The notes beneath the pieces were generated by a model that searched no databases, was not told the origin of the DNA, and worked only from the letters and a program-made list of their open reading frames with translations. Positions 1 through 7,633 of a stretch of 64,000 bases of DNA are shown here, piece after piece. Position numbers and translations under genes: made by a program. Position 1 is the stretch's first letter. Each line of letters opens with the position of its first letter. The DNA comes from Frigoribacterium sp. Leaf8 (GTDB lineage: Bacteria > Actinomycetota > Actinomycetes > Actinomycetales > Microbacteriaceae): NCBI RefSeq assembly GCF_001421165.1, contig NZ_LMKB01000005.1, positions 126,287-190,286 of the forward strand, in the 5' to 3' direction.

Positions 1-243
1 CACGCCCGCGAACCAGCGCGAGACGATGCGGGTGATGTCGCGCCGGAAGTAGATGACGACCGCGAGCTCGGTGCCGAGCTGCGTGATCGCCGTGAAGGTG
101 GCGCCCGGGTCGAACTCGGCCGCCGCCCCGGGATCGCTGAAGAACAGGCCGACGAGCCGCAGGTGGGCGCTCGACGAGACGGGGAGGAACTCCGTGAGGC
201 CCTGGACGAGGCCGAGCAGGAGTGCCTGGAGGAGATGCTCCAC
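1..243 (-). CDS. uppP: Undecaprenyl-diphosphatase UppP (5' part only)
   Basis: Only the first 81 codons are present; the gene runs off the left edge of the window. The reverse-strand reading starts with GTG at 243-241 and gives [20 protein letters not shown] followed by PVSSSAHL, the strongly conserved amino end of UppP/BacA ([18 protein letters not shown]). UppP is a membrane enzyme that dephosphorylates undecaprenyl diphosphate on the outer face of the membrane, so the lipid carrier of cell-wall synthesis can be reused. The Glu of TEFLPVSSS belongs to the catalytic motif and is intact. AGAAGG lies about 9 bases before the GTG and supports this start. The downstream half cannot be assessed. 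Confidence 0.9.
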   Translation of the reverse strand, partial: MEHLLQALLLGLVQGLTEFLPVSSSAHLRLVGLFFSDPGAAAEFDPGATFTAITQLGTELAVVIYFRRDITRIVSRWFAGV

Positions 244-271
244 GCGGGTGACCCTTCTGGTGCGGGGGTTG

Positions 272-1600
272 CTAGTACGTCGACAACAAGTCCCGCAGGA
301 CGCGACTGCCAAAGGATAGTGCGTCGAGCGGGACCCGTTCGTCGACGCCGTGGAACATGGCCGGGAAGTCCATGTCCTCGTCGAGCCGGAGCGGGGCGAA
401 GCCGTACCCGGCGATGCCGAGCAGGCTGAGGGCCTTGTTGTCGGTGCCGCCCGAGAGCAGGTAGGGCAGGACGGGTGCTCCCGGGTCGTGCCGGTCGAGG
501 GTGGCGGTGATGGCGTCCACCAGGGGCCCCGAGAAGGGCGTCTCGAGCCCGATGTCGGTGTGCATCGTCTCGATCTCGACGTCGTCGCCGATCAGGGCCC
601 GGACCTCGGCGAGCACCGCCGCCTCCTGCCCCGGCATGCACCGGATGTCGACCAGGGCCTCGGCCGTGTCGGGCACGACGTTGTGCTTGTAGCCCGCCGT
701 CAGCATCGTGGGGTTGGTCGTCGTGCGCAGCGAGCCGCGGATGAAGCCCTTGGCGGTGCCGGTGCGCAGGACCAGTTCGTCGGGTGCGACCTCGTGCACG
801 TCGACGTCGAGGATGCGGGCCACCTCGCCCAGCAGGGCGGTCGTCGTGTCCGTCAGCACGATCGGCCACTGCTGGCGGCCGAGGACTGCCACCGCCTCGG
901 CCAGGCGCGTCACGGCGTTCGCCTCGATCATCTGCGAGCCGTGGCCGGCGGTGCCCCGAGCCCTGAGCTTGATCCAGATCAGGGCCTTCTCGCCCGTCTG
1001 CAGCAGGTACGAGCGTCGACCGTCGATGAAGGTCGAGTAGCCACCGACCTCGCTGATCGCCTCGGTGGCGCCGTCGAACAACCCGGGGTGTTCCTTCACC
1101 AGGAAGTGCGAGCCGAGGACTCCCCCGGCCTCCTCGTCGGCGAGGAAGCCCAGCACGAGGTCGCGGGCCGGTCGTTCGCCCGCCCGCAGGATGTCGCCGA
1201 CGGCCGTCAGCATCATGGCGTCCATGTTCTTCATGTCGACGGCGCCGCGCCCCCAGAGCATGCCGTCGCGGACGACGCCGCCGAACGGGTCGACCGACCA
1301 GTTCGCGGGGTCGGCGGGCACGACGTCGAGATGGCCGTGCACCACCAGTCCGGGCTTCGCCGGCTCGGCGCCCTCGACCCGGGCGATCACGCTGACCCGG
1401 CCGGGTTCGGACTCGAACAGCTGCGGCTCGAGGCCGAGGTCGCGGAGGGCCGCCTCGACGTACTCGGCGGCATCCGCCTCGCCGTTCGACCGCCCACCGC
1501 CGTAGTTCGACGTGTCGAACCGGATGAGGTCGCGGGCGATGCGGGCCGTCTCGTCGAGCTCGGGCTCGGTCGGGCCGGTGCTCGTGGGGGTCGTCGTCAT
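272..1600 (-). CDS. M20 family metallopeptidase (dipeptidase/deacylase type)
   Basis: The protein has 442 residues and reads as an M20/M25/M40 zinc peptidase. HGHLDVVP (about residues 89-96) carries the first metal ligands. [12 protein letters not shown] follows with the bridging Asp, and DEEAGG (about 155) carries the catalytic Glu pair. An insert of about 110 residues in the middle matches the family's dimerisation domain. M20 enzymes hydrolyse dipeptides or N-acyl amino acids in the cytosol; the substrate cannot be read from sequence. I chose the ATG at 1600 because the longer frame runs through the tRNA-Leu gene. A TAGCGT -10-like element lies 7 bases before this ATG, so the mRNA may be leaderless. 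The stop is 28 bases from the start of uppP, so both may be co-transcribed. Confidence 0.88.
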   Translation of the reverse strand: MTTTPTSTGPTEPELDETARIARDLIRFDTSNYGGGRSNGEADAAEYVEAALRDLGLEPQLFESEPGRVSVIARVEGAEPAKPGLVVHGHLDVVPADPANWSVDPFGGVVRDGMLWGRGAVDMKNMDAMMLTAVGDILRAGERPARDLVLGFLADEEAGGVLGSHFLVKEHPGLFDGATEAISEVGGYSTFIDGRRSYLLQTGEKALIWIKLRARGTAGHGSQMIEANAVTRLAEAVAVLGRQQWPIVLTDTTTALLGEVARILDVDVHEVAPDELVLRTGTAKGFIRGSLRTTTNPTMLTAGYKHNVVPDTAEALVDIRCMPGQEAAVLAEVRALIGDDVEIETMHTDIGLETPFSGPLVDAITATLDRHDPGAPVLPYLLSGGTDNKALSLLGIAGYGFAPLRLDEDMDFPAMFHGVDERVPLDALSFGSRVLRDLLSTY

Positions 1601-1607
1601 GCGCCCC

Positions 1608-1613
1608 ACGCTA
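1608..1613 (-). promoter_or_regulatory. Candidate -10 of a leaderless promoter for the M20 peptidase
   Basis: TAGCGT on the reverse strand is followed by 7 bases and then the ATG at 1600, which places the expected transcription start at or next to the start codon. No convincing -35 is visible. Confidence 0.4.
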
Positions 1614-1674
1614 CCTGCCGCGCCGCTCACGCCGACGGACGTGGCCGTGGTCACGAGGGCCCTCCGAGCCGTGC

Positions 1675-1680
1675 TAATCT
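1675..1680 (+). promoter_or_regulatory. Candidate -10 for tRNA-Leu
   Basis: TAATCT lies 29 bases before the mature tRNA 5' end, a normal distance for a tRNA precursor leader. The -35 region is weak. Confidence 0.45.
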
Positions 1681-1709
1681 TTCGTGTCGGCTTCGGTCGG
1701 CACCATCCA

Positions 1710-1794
1710 GTCCGGGTGGCGGAAATGGCAGACGCGCTAGCTTGAGGTGCTAGTGCCCGTATAGGGCGTGGGGGTTCAAGTCCCCCCTCGGACA
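1710..1794 (+). tRNA. tRNA-Leu (anticodon GAG)
   Basis: A class II tRNA of 85 bases. The acceptor stem pairs GTCCGGG (1710-1716) with CTCGGAC (1787-1793) with one G-U pair, and A1794 is the discriminator. The anticodon stem CTAGC/GCTAG holds the loop TTGAGGT, which gives anticodon GAG and decodes CUC and CUU. A long variable arm (TGCCCG...GGGCG) and the T arm GGGGG-TTCAAGT-CCCCC are clear. The CCA end is not encoded. CUC is very common in the neighbouring genes. No integrase or duplicated 3' end is nearby, so there is no sign that it serves as an attachment site. Confidence 0.96.
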
Positions 1795-1864
1795 CTCGAA
1801 ACACTCTCTCTCCAGAGGCGTTTCACCAGATCTGTGTTGAGACAGATGCTTGTTCGCAAGCGAC

Positions 1865-1898
1865 GGAAGGCCCGCACACCCCGGTGTGCGGGCCTTCC
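1865..1898. terminator. Bidirectional hairpin terminator
   Basis: A perfect 16-bp inverted repeat (GGAAGGCCCGCACACC with its complement, two bases between the arms) lies between tRNA-Leu and the 3' end of the reverse-strand ferritin-like gene. TT follows on the plus strand. It can end both convergent transcripts. Confidence 0.8.
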
Positions 1899-1923
1899 TT
1901 GGTTCTCCGGCCTTCGTCGGTCG

Positions 1924-2874
1924 TCAGACCGCGCTGCCGGGGTTGCCGCTGGCGACGATCGAGCCGTTGATGCCCTGCGGGAAGAACCCGCCCTTGTCGA
2001 TCTGGTTCGGCGTCAGGTACACGACGTTGAGCACGCGCTCGGCGGTCCGTCCGTAGACGATGGCGTTGGCGTCGGTCGGCACGAGGTTCTGGACGCCACC
2101 GAGGGTCAGACCCTGGTCGTCGTCCGTCGACCCGTCGAGGGAGTCGCGGGCGTCCGAGATCTTCGTCGCGGGCACCTGCAGTCCCTTGGCGTTCAGCGTG
2201 GTGCGGATGATGCCCGCGTGGTACGCCTCGACCGCGAGGATGCCGGCGGCCGCGCCGAGGTAGGTCTTGTTGTAGATCAGGGGTGCGGCCCCCTTGTAGG
2301 CGGTCACGCCGACGTCCTCGAAGATGAACGCCCCGAGCAGGAAGTTCTCCTCCGAGGCGAACGGGTCGAAGGTCTGGCCCGGCGTGATGACACCTGCCGC
2401 GAGGGCCGCCGCCGTGAAGCTGCTCTGCAGGTCGATCGCCGGTCGCGACACCTTCGCGCCCCCGAGCGCCGACCGCAAGAAGGAGACGTGCGCCTTCTCG
2501 TCCGCCGCGATCTCCTGCGCGATGCGCTTGACGATCGTGGTCTTGAACGGCACGGGTGCGCCGCCGACGACGCCGCCCTGGGGGTCGATGCCCGTGATCT
2601 GGTCGGCGGGCAGCCCCGAGCCGGTGACGGCCCGCAGGTAGAACTCCGCCTCGAGGTACTCGAGGTTGAGTGCGAAGTTGAGGATCGTCGCATCACTGAT
2701 CACCTCGTCGGAGGGCGACACGGCGGCCGCGGACTGGGCGGGCAGCGTCGCGGCGACCGCGGCGAGCCCCGTGCCGAGGCCCGTGACCCCGGCGGCGGCG
2801 AGCAGCCGTCGTCGATCGATCGGGGTCTCGGCGCTCCGGGAGATGGCACTGCTGATGAAGCGTGTGTCGAACAT
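1924..2874 (-). CDS. Tat-exported ferritin-like domain protein
   Basis: The protein has 316 residues. The amino end carries a twin-arginine type signal: [10 protein letters not shown] at about residues 20-29, then a hydrophobic stretch rich in Ala, Gly and Leu ending near QSAAA. The rest fits the ferritin-like superfamily (PF13668 type), with helices carrying [15 protein letters not shown] and later [15 protein letters not shown], that is, E...E..Y and E..H patterns. These proteins are four-helix bundles whose metal binding is often unproven; this one would act outside the membrane, folded before export. GAAGGA lies 6 bases before the ATG at 2874. It ends at the hairpin shared with tRNA-Leu and appears to be a single-gene unit. 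Confidence 0.85.
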   Translation of the reverse strand: MFDTRFISSAISRSAETPIDRRRLLAAAGVTGLGTGLAAVAATLPAQSAAAVSPSDEVISDATILNFALNLEYLEAEFYLRAVTGSGLPADQITGIDPQGGVVGGAPVPFKTTIVKRIAQEIAADEKAHVSFLRSALGGAKVSRPAIDLQSSFTAAALAAGVITPGQTFDPFASEENFLLGAFIFEDVGVTAYKGAAPLIYNKTYLGAAAGILAVEAYHAGIIRTTLNAKGLQVPATKISDARDSLDGSTDDDQGLTLGGVQNLVPTDANAIVYGRTAERVLNVVYLTPNQIDKGGFFPQGINGSIVASGNPGSAV

Positions 2875-3039
2875 CGTCGTTCCTTCGGGTGTGTTCGTGC
2901 AGCGAGGTGTGCCGTCGGTGCGCGCTCCCAGATGACGGCACCGGCGACGTCGGGGTCGGGTGACCCGTTCGGGGGACAAGCTAGCCCCCTCGCCTCCCGT
3001 CCGGTAGCCCCCGCCTCCCCTGGTCGTCCCCGGCGCCCG

Positions 3040-3045
3040 TAGGGT
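3040..3045 (+). promoter_or_regulatory. Candidate -10 of a leaderless promoter
   Basis: TAGGGT is followed by 6 bases (CGGGTC) and the ATG at 3052. No Shine-Dalgarno sequence fits in that space, so transcription probably starts at the ATG. Confidence 0.5.
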
Positions 3046-3051
3046 CGGGTC

Positions 3052-3981
3052 ATGTCGCTCTCGATGGCCGCGACGCGTGCTCTTCTGCGCCTCCGGCTCC
3101 GCCTCCGCCCCCGCTCGACCGAGTCCGAGGACTCGCTCGTCCGCTCGGTCGCCCGTCAGGGCTCCGCCGCGCCGGTCACGCGAGCGGTGCACCGCGTCGC
3201 GACCGTCGAGGAGGCGCGGGTCGGTGGTGAGCGCGTCGTCACGCTCCGTCCGCGTCGGGCCCCGAGCGGCGTCCACGTGGTCTACCTGCACGGCGGTGCC
3301 TACGTGCACCCCGTCCTGGCCACGCACTGGAACCTGCTCGCGGGTCTCGTCCGCGCCTCCGGGGCCGTCGTCACGGTGCCCCTCTACGGGCTCGCCCCGG
3401 CCCACGACGTGGACGACGCGCTGCCGCTGCTGGACGCCGTCCTCGAGGACGTGCGACGCGCCTCCCCGTCCCGCGTCGTCGTGGCCGGCGACTCGGCGGG
3501 CGGGGCGCTCGCCCTCGTCGCGGCCATGAGGGGACGCGACGCCGGCCGACCGGCACCCGACGCCCTCGTGCTCTTCTCGCCGTGGGTGGACGCCCTGCTC
3601 GACTCCCCCGCGATCGACGAGGTCGCACCGCTCGACCCGATGCTCGCCCGCGACGGTCTCGTCGCCGCGGGTCGGTGGTGGGCCGGCGACCGTGATCCGG
3701 CCGACCCCCTCGTCAGCCCGGTGCGCGGCGACCTCTCGGGTCTCCCGCCCGTGTTCGCCTACGCCGGCGATCGCGACCTGCTGACGCCCGACGTGAAGCG
3801 GCTGGCCGCCGGCGTGACCGCGGCGGGTGGACGCGTCGAGCTGCGGCTGTACCGCGGTGCCTTCCACGACTTCGTCGGCGCGCCCTGGACCCCGGAGGCG
3901 CGGCGGGCGCTCCGACACGCCGCCTCGGTGATCCGAGGGGACGCGTCGATCGCGGGCCGGACCGCGCCGCCCCGCGCGTAG
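3052..3981 (+). CDS. HSL-type alpha/beta hydrolase (esterase)
   Basis: A 309-residue alpha/beta hydrolase of the hormone-sensitive lipase family. HGGAYVHPV (residues 80-88) forms the oxyanion-hole motif HGG. GDSAGG places the nucleophile at Ser148. [10 protein letters not shown] near 239-248 supplies the acid, and FHDFVG places His272. Family members are cytosolic esterases acting on short acyl or bulky esters; the natural substrate is unknown. There is no signal peptide, and the first 35 residues are Arg-rich. The start is the ATG directly after a TAGGGT -10-like element, which suggests a leaderless mRNA. Its TAG stop forms part of another -10-like element (3979-3984) placed to transcribe the next gene. 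Confidence 0.88.
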   Translation: MSLSMAATRALLRLRLRLRPRSTESEDSLVRSVARQGSAAPVTRAVHRVATVEEARVGGERVVTLRPRRAPSGVHVVYLHGGAYVHPVLATHWNLLAGLVRASGAVVTVPLYGLAPAHDVDDALPLLDAVLEDVRRASPSRVVVAGDSAGGALALVAAMRGRDAGRPAPDALVLFSPWVDALLDSPAIDEVAPLDPMLARDGLVAAGRWWAGDRDPADPLVSPVRGDLSGLPPVFAYAGDRDLLTPDVKRLAAGVTAAGGRVELRLYRGAFHDFVGAPWTPEARRALRHAASVIRGDASIAGRTAPPRA

Positions 3982-3984
3982 GGT
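3979..3984 (+). promoter_or_regulatory. Candidate -10 overlapping the stop codon of the hydrolase gene
   Basis: TAGGGT begins with the TAG stop of the hydrolase gene. It would start a transcript near 3991, with a leader of about 45 bases for the aldo/keto reductase at 4037. Confidence 0.4.
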
Positions 3985-4036
3985 CGCAGTCGGCGCGGGC
4001 GTCGGTGCCCCGCCTCGACGACGAGAGGTGCCACAC

Positions 4037-5014
4037 ATGGAGTACGCACGACTGGGCACGAGCGGCCTGACCGTCTCGGCGGTGACCCTGGGGTGCATGA
4101 GCTACGGCGTGCCCGACCGCGGGACGCACGAGTGGAGCCTGCCCGAGGACGAGAGCCGCCCGTTCATCTCGCGGGCGCTCGAGCTCGGCATCACGACCTT
4201 CGACACCGCCGACGTCTACTCGGACGGCACCAGCGAGGAGATCGTCGGGCGGGCCCTGCGGGACTTCGCGACCCGCGAGGAGGTCGTCCTGGCGACCAAG
4301 GTGCACGGCCGCATGCGTCCCGGCCCGAACGGGGCCGGGCTCAGCCGGGGGCACGTCATGAGCGCGATCGACGACAGCCTGCGCCGGCTCGGCACCGACT
4401 ACGTCGACCTGTACCAGATCCACCGCTTCGACCCCGAGGTGCCCGTGGAGGAGACGATGGAGGCGCTCCACGACGTCGTCAAGGCCGGCAAGGCCCGCTA
4501 CATCGGCGCCTCGAGCATGTGGGCCTGGCAGTTCGCCTCGATGCAGCACGCGGCCGACCTCGGGGGCTGGACGCGTTTCGTCTCGATGCAGGACCAGTAC
4601 AGCCTGATCCAACGCGAGGAAGAACGCGAGATGCACCCCTACTGCCTGGACCAGGGCGTCGGCGTGCTGCCCTGGTCGCCCCTGGCCCGCGGGAAGCTGA
4701 CCCGGGACTGGGACGCCACCACGGCCCGGACCGAGACCGACCGCTTCGGTCAGACGCTCTACAAGCAGCGCGAGGACGGTGACCGCCTCGTGGCGCAGGC
4801 CGTCGCCGACGTCGCGGAGGCGCGGGGCGTTCCTCGCGCGCAGGTCGCGTTGGCCTGGGTGCGGCAGCAGGACGCGGTCACGTCCCCCATCGTCGGCGCC
4901 ACGAAGATGCAGCACCTCGACGACGCCGTGGCCTCGGTCGACCTGTGGCTCACCGACGACGAGCTCGACGCGCTGGAGTCGCCCTACGTGACCCGCGAGA
5001 ACGAGGGGTTCTGA
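4037..5014 (+). CDS. Aldo/keto reductase
   Basis: A 325-residue TIM-barrel reductase of the AKR superfamily, which uses NADPH to reduce carbonyl compounds in the cytosol. The catalytic tetrad is visible: [10 protein letters not shown] (Asp and Tyr), ATKVHG (Lys) and DLYQIHRFD (His). The carboxyl part [13 protein letters not shown] is the cofactor-binding region. The protein resembles the AKR11/YhdN-like class; the substrate is unknown. I chose ATG 4037 because GAGAGG (4023-4028) lies 8 bases before it; the GTG at 4028 overlaps that ribosome site. It follows the esterase gene by 55 bases and probably has its own promoter overlapping the esterase stop codon. Confidence 0.92.
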   Translation: MEYARLGTSGLTVSAVTLGCMSYGVPDRGTHEWSLPEDESRPFISRALELGITTFDTADVYSDGTSEEIVGRALRDFATREEVVLATKVHGRMRPGPNGAGLSRGHVMSAIDDSLRRLGTDYVDLYQIHRFDPEVPVEETMEALHDVVKAGKARYIGASSMWAWQFASMQHAADLGGWTRFVSMQDQYSLIQREEEREMHPYCLDQGVGVLPWSPLARGKLTRDWDATTARTETDRFGQTLYKQREDGDRLVAQAVADVAEARGVPRAQVALAWVRQQDAVTSPIVGATKMQHLDDAVASVDLWLTDDELDALESPYVTRENEGF

Positions 5015-5053
5015 CGGCACGGTCCCGCCCGGTCGACCGGCACCACGTCGGTC

Positions 5054-5059
5054 TAGGGT
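5054..5059 (+). promoter_or_regulatory. Candidate -10 for the acidic repeat protein
   Basis: TAGGGT lies 52 bases before the ATG at 5112, leaving room for a leader that contains the GAAGGG ribosome-binding site. Confidence 0.4.
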
Positions 5060-5111
5060 GAGCCGCACGGGCGGCGACGACGCCGACCGACCTCGACGAA
5101 GGGCATCACCC

Positions 5112-5438
5112 ATGGGCAGCGACGCCAACCACCACGAGCACGACCGGCCGAGCACCGGCGGACCCACCTCGGGCGAGGACGGCTCGTACGTCGACGACGA
5201 CCTCGACGGCGGCACCCGCACGCGCGGGCCGCACGACGGTGAGGCCGACGGCACCTACACCGAAGAGGCCGACACGAGCGAGGCCGACGGCACCTACACC
5301 GAAGAGGCCGGCACGAGCGAGGGCGACGGGTCGTACGTCGACGCGCAGGTCCCGGACGAGCCGGCCGCCGACGGCGGTCCCCACGACGGCGAACCGGACG
5401 GGTCGTTCACGCAGAGCGACCTCGACGGCGGTCGCTGA
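5112..5438 (+). CDS. Small acidic repeat protein, unknown function
   Basis: A 108-residue, strongly acidic protein rich in Asp, Glu and Gly, with no hydrophobic segment, signal peptide or cysteine. It is built from repeats around DG[ST][YF]: residues 23-26, 46-49, 59-62, 72-75 and 96-99. GPHDGE occurs twice (39-44 and 89-94) and DLDGG twice (30-34 and 103-107), so the two ends mirror each other. Two central copies come from a 39-base tandem DNA repeat. The composition suggests a disordered, possibly cation-binding protein, but I recognise no named family. The ATG at 5112 is preceded by GAAGGG at a suitable distance; a GTG at 5058 in the same frame overlaps the candidate -10. A hairpin follows the stop. 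Confidence 0.7.
   Translation: MGSDANHHEHDRPSTGGPTSGEDGSYVDDDLDGGTRTRGPHDGEADGTYTEEADTSEADGTYTEEAGTSEGDGSYVDAQVPDEPAADGGPHDGEPDGSFTQSDLDGGR
5241..5318 (+). repeat. Two tandem 39-bp coding repeats
   Basis: Positions 5241-5279 and 5280-5318 are nearly identical in-frame copies; one difference is GACACG versus GGCACG near the end. They encode the two ADGTYTEEA blocks of the acidic protein. The copy number could change by slippage without breaking the frame. Confidence 0.85.
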
Positions 5439-5465
5439 CCCCACCGGCCGACGCGTGGCCGTGCC

Positions 5466-5496
5466 CGGCCCGGCCCCCGAGGGGTGCCGGGCCGTT
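5466..5496 (+). terminator. Hairpin after the acidic repeat protein
   Basis: CGGCCCGGC (5466-5474) pairs with GCCGGGCCG (5486-5494), with an inner CCC/GGG pairing, and is followed by TT. Confidence 0.65.
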
Positions 5497-5530
5497 CGGC
5501 GTGTGGCGTTCCGGCAGGCGGCCCCGGGGG

Positions 5531-5536
5531 TACGGT
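5531..5536 (+). promoter_or_regulatory. Candidate -10 for the type II NADH dehydrogenase gene
   Basis: TACGGT lies 22 bases before the ATG at 5559. The short leader holds GGGAGGA, a strong ribosome-binding site. Confidence 0.45.
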
Positions 5537-5558
5537 CGTCTGAGGGAGGAACACATAC

Positions 5559-6890
5559 ATGACCAAGCGAATCGTAATTCTCGGCGGCGGTTCCGCCGGG
5601 CTCACCACTGCACTCGAACTGCAGAAGCGACACCCACCCCAGGCGGCGAGCATCACCCTCGTCGACCAGGCCCCGTACTTCACCTACCAGCCGTTCTTGC
5701 CCGAGGTCGCCGGTGGCCACATCGCCGCGCGCGACGTCACCGTGCCGCTGCGCAAGACGCTCAAGCGCACGAAGGTCGTCGAGGCGTCGGTCACCGGGCT
5801 CGACAGCGAGGCCAAGAAGGTCACCGTCACGAGTGCGGACGGCGAGTCCAGCGACATCGCCTACGACCAGTTGGTCGTCGCCCTCGGCGCGGTCACCCGG
5901 ACCTTCCCGACCCCGGGCCTGGCCGAGAACGGCGTGGGCTTCAAGAGCGTCGAAGAGGCTCAGTACGTCCGCGACCGCATCCTCGGCAACATCGCCGAGG
6001 CGGCGAGCGTCAAGGACCCGGCCGTCCGCCGCAAGCTCCTCACCGTCGTCTTCGTCGGTGGCGGCTACACCGGCGTCGAGGCCCTCGCCGAACTGTCCGA
6101 CGCCGCGAACTCCGCCGTCGACACGTTCCCGAACCTGTCGCGCGACGAACTGCGCTTCGTGCTCGTCGAGGCCCTGGACCGCGTCGCCCCCGAGGTCGGT
6201 CCCGAGCTCTCGAAGTGGACCCTGGGCCAGTTGCGCGGTCGAGGCATCGACATCCGCCTCAAGACGACGATGCCCTCGTGCGTCGACGGCGACGTCGTGC
6301 TGAGCGACGGCGAGACCATCCCCGCCGGCACGATCGTCTGGACGGCCGGCGTCAAGCCGAACCCGGTGCTCGGCGACATGGGCCTCCCCCTCGGCCCGAA
6401 GGGACACGTGAACGTCAGCGCGACCCTGCAGGTCCAGACCGAGGACGGCCACAAGCTCGACGGCGTCTGGGCCCTCGGCGACGGCGCGCAGGTCCCCGAC
6501 CTGCTGGCCGAGAAGCAGCCGGCGTACTACCCGCCGAACGCACAGAACGCCGTGCGCCAGGCGGTCACCGTGGCCGACAACGTCATCGCGACCCTGTCGG
6601 GAGAGCCCGTCAAGGAGTACCGACACGAGTCGCTCGGCACCGTGGCGAGCTACGGCATCGGCAAGGGCGCGGCCAGCATGTTCGGCCTCCAGCTGAAGAA
6701 CGTGCCGGCCTGGATGGCCCACCGTGGCTACCACCTGTACGCGATGCCGACGCTGAACCGGAAGTTCCGCATCCTGTCGGGCTGGGTGACGAACTTCGTC
6801 GGCGGCCGCGACACGACCCCGCTGGTGGGTCTCGGCGACCCGCGCGCGGGATTCCTCAAGGTGACGCCGAAGGTCGACGCGAAGAAGTAG
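5559..6890 (+). CDS. ndh: Type II NADH dehydrogenase (NDH-2)
   Basis: The 443-residue FAD enzyme passes electrons from NADH to menaquinone without pumping protons, at the inner face of the membrane. ILGGGSAGLTTALEL at residues 6-20 is the FAD dinucleotide fold. VVFVGGGYTGVEALAEL at about 165 is the second GxGxxG fold for NADH. WALGDGAQVP is the late FAD-contact motif. AYYPPNAQNAVRQA with the QxA pattern is typical of NDH-2 quinone sites. The carboxyl region lacks a clear membrane helix and probably binds by amphipathic helices. Length and order match actinobacterial NDH-2. It is flanked by hairpins, so it appears to be a single-gene unit. Other members of the same oxidoreductase family cannot be fully excluded. 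Confidence 0.88.
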   Translation: MTKRIVILGGGSAGLTTALELQKRHPPQAASITLVDQAPYFTYQPFLPEVAGGHIAARDVTVPLRKTLKRTKVVEASVTGLDSEAKKVTVTSADGESSDIAYDQLVVALGAVTRTFPTPGLAENGVGFKSVEEAQYVRDRILGNIAEAASVKDPAVRRKLLTVVFVGGGYTGVEALAELSDAANSAVDTFPNLSRDELRFVLVEALDRVAPEVGPELSKWTLGQLRGRGIDIRLKTTMPSCVDGDVVLSDGETIPAGTIVWTAGVKPNPVLGDMGLPLGPKGHVNVSATLQVQTEDGHKLDGVWALGDGAQVPDLLAEKQPAYYPPNAQNAVRQAVTVADNVIATLSGEPVKEYRHESLGTVASYGIGKGAASMFGLQLKNVPAWMAHRGYHLYAMPTLNRKFRILSGWVTNFVGGRDTTPLVGLGDPRAGFLKVTPKVDAKK

Positions 6891-6906
6891 TCGCGACCGA
6901 CCTCGA

Positions 6907-6946
6907 GAAGGAGGCGCGTCCCGGGTGACCGGGGCGCGCCTCCTTC
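6907..6946. terminator. Bidirectional hairpin between ndh and the tetR-like gene
   Basis: GAAGGAGGCGCG and CGCGCCTCCTTC form a 12-bp outer stem, with inner CCCGG/CCGGG pairing and one unpaired T. The stem carries the over-represented 9-mer GGAGGCGCG in one arm and its complement in the other. Confidence 0.75.
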
Positions 6947-6980
6947 GTCGTCGGTGCGGTGGAGCGGCCCGGGGCCCGGC

Positions 6981-7553
6981 TCAGGCCGTGGTGAGGCGCC
7001 GCACGGCCTCGTGCACGATCTCGCGTTGCAGGGCGGGGTCGAGCACCACGCCCGGATGCGCCTCGCCGAGACCGGGCAGGTTCTGCCAGGCGCAGGCGAG
7101 CGACATGACGAGGGCGAAGATGTCGTCGCTGCTCCAGGACACCGTCACGGCGGGGTCGCGGCGAAGGCGGTCGAGCTGCGACAGGGCGGCGTCCTGGACC
7201 GAGCGCAGGGTGGGGACCGAGGCCTCCCAGTCGTGCTCGCCCTCGAGCCGGGCCCAGGCGAGCAGCCGGTTGTGGTCGGGGTGGGCCTGCATGTGGTCGA
7301 AGACGGCGAGGGCGAACTCCTCGACGCTCCCGGCAGGGCGGGACGCGGCCTCGCCCATGGTCTCGAAGGTGCCGTTCAGGACGGTCGTGAAGAGCGACCG
7401 TTTGTCACCGAAGTTCGCGTAGAGACGCTCCTTGCTGCAGCCGGCCTCGGCCGCGATGCGGTCGACGCGCGCCCCGGCCAACCCGTGTCGCGAGAACTCC
7501 GCGGTCGCGGCCTCGAGGATGGCTCGACGGGTCTCGGCGGCATCGGTTCGCAT
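6981..7553 (-). CDS. TetR/AcrR family transcriptional repressor
   Basis: A 190-residue regulator. Residues 1-60 form the TetR helix-turn-helix: TRRAILEAATAEFSRHG, then VDRIAAEAGCSKERLYANFG, ending in DKRSLF. The rest is an all-helical ligand and dimer domain resembling the TetR_C family with a conserved HPDHNRLLAWARLE stretch. It is divergent from the DHA2 exporter at 7634, with 80 bases between the starts. A 34-bp imperfect palindrome (7574-7607) sits between them over the exporter's candidate promoter. The usual logic would be repression of the exporter and of itself, relieved by a transported compound. That is inference; the inducer is unknown. Confidence 0.9.
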   Translation of the reverse strand: MRTDAAETRRAILEAATAEFSRHGLAGARVDRIAAEAGCSKERLYANFGDKRSLFTTVLNGTFETMGEAASRPAGSVEEFALAVFDHMQAHPDHNRLLAWARLEGEHDWEASVPTLRSVQDAALSQLDRLRRDPAVTVSWSSDDIFALVMSLACAWQNLPGLGEAHPGVVLDPALQREIVHEAVRRLTTA

Positions 7554-7571
7554 CGGATCACCGTAGCCGAC

Positions 7572-7600
7572 TTACGAACCAACCAACTAGTAGGTAGGGT
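7572..7600 (+). promoter_or_regulatory. Candidate promoter of the DHA2 exporter
   Basis: TTACGA (7572-7577) and TAGGGT (7595-7600) are separated by 17 bases. The promoter is covered by the palindrome at 7574-7607, as expected for a repressed gene. Confidence 0.5.
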
Positions 7601-7607
7601 AGTTCGT
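7574..7607. promoter_or_regulatory. Candidate TetR operator
   Basis: An imperfect inverted repeat with perfect 6-bp ends (ACGAAC ... GTTCGT) and further matched positions inside. Its length of 34 bp suits two TetR dimers. It lies between the divergent repressor and exporter genes. Confidence 0.55.
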
Positions 7608-7633
7608 CGTCCCCCAGAGAAACAGGTACCGCA

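Noticed and set aside
1510-1800. Possible phage or integrative element attachment at tRNA-Leu
   Set aside because: No integrase, no repeat of the tRNA 3' end and no change in gene content is seen nearby.
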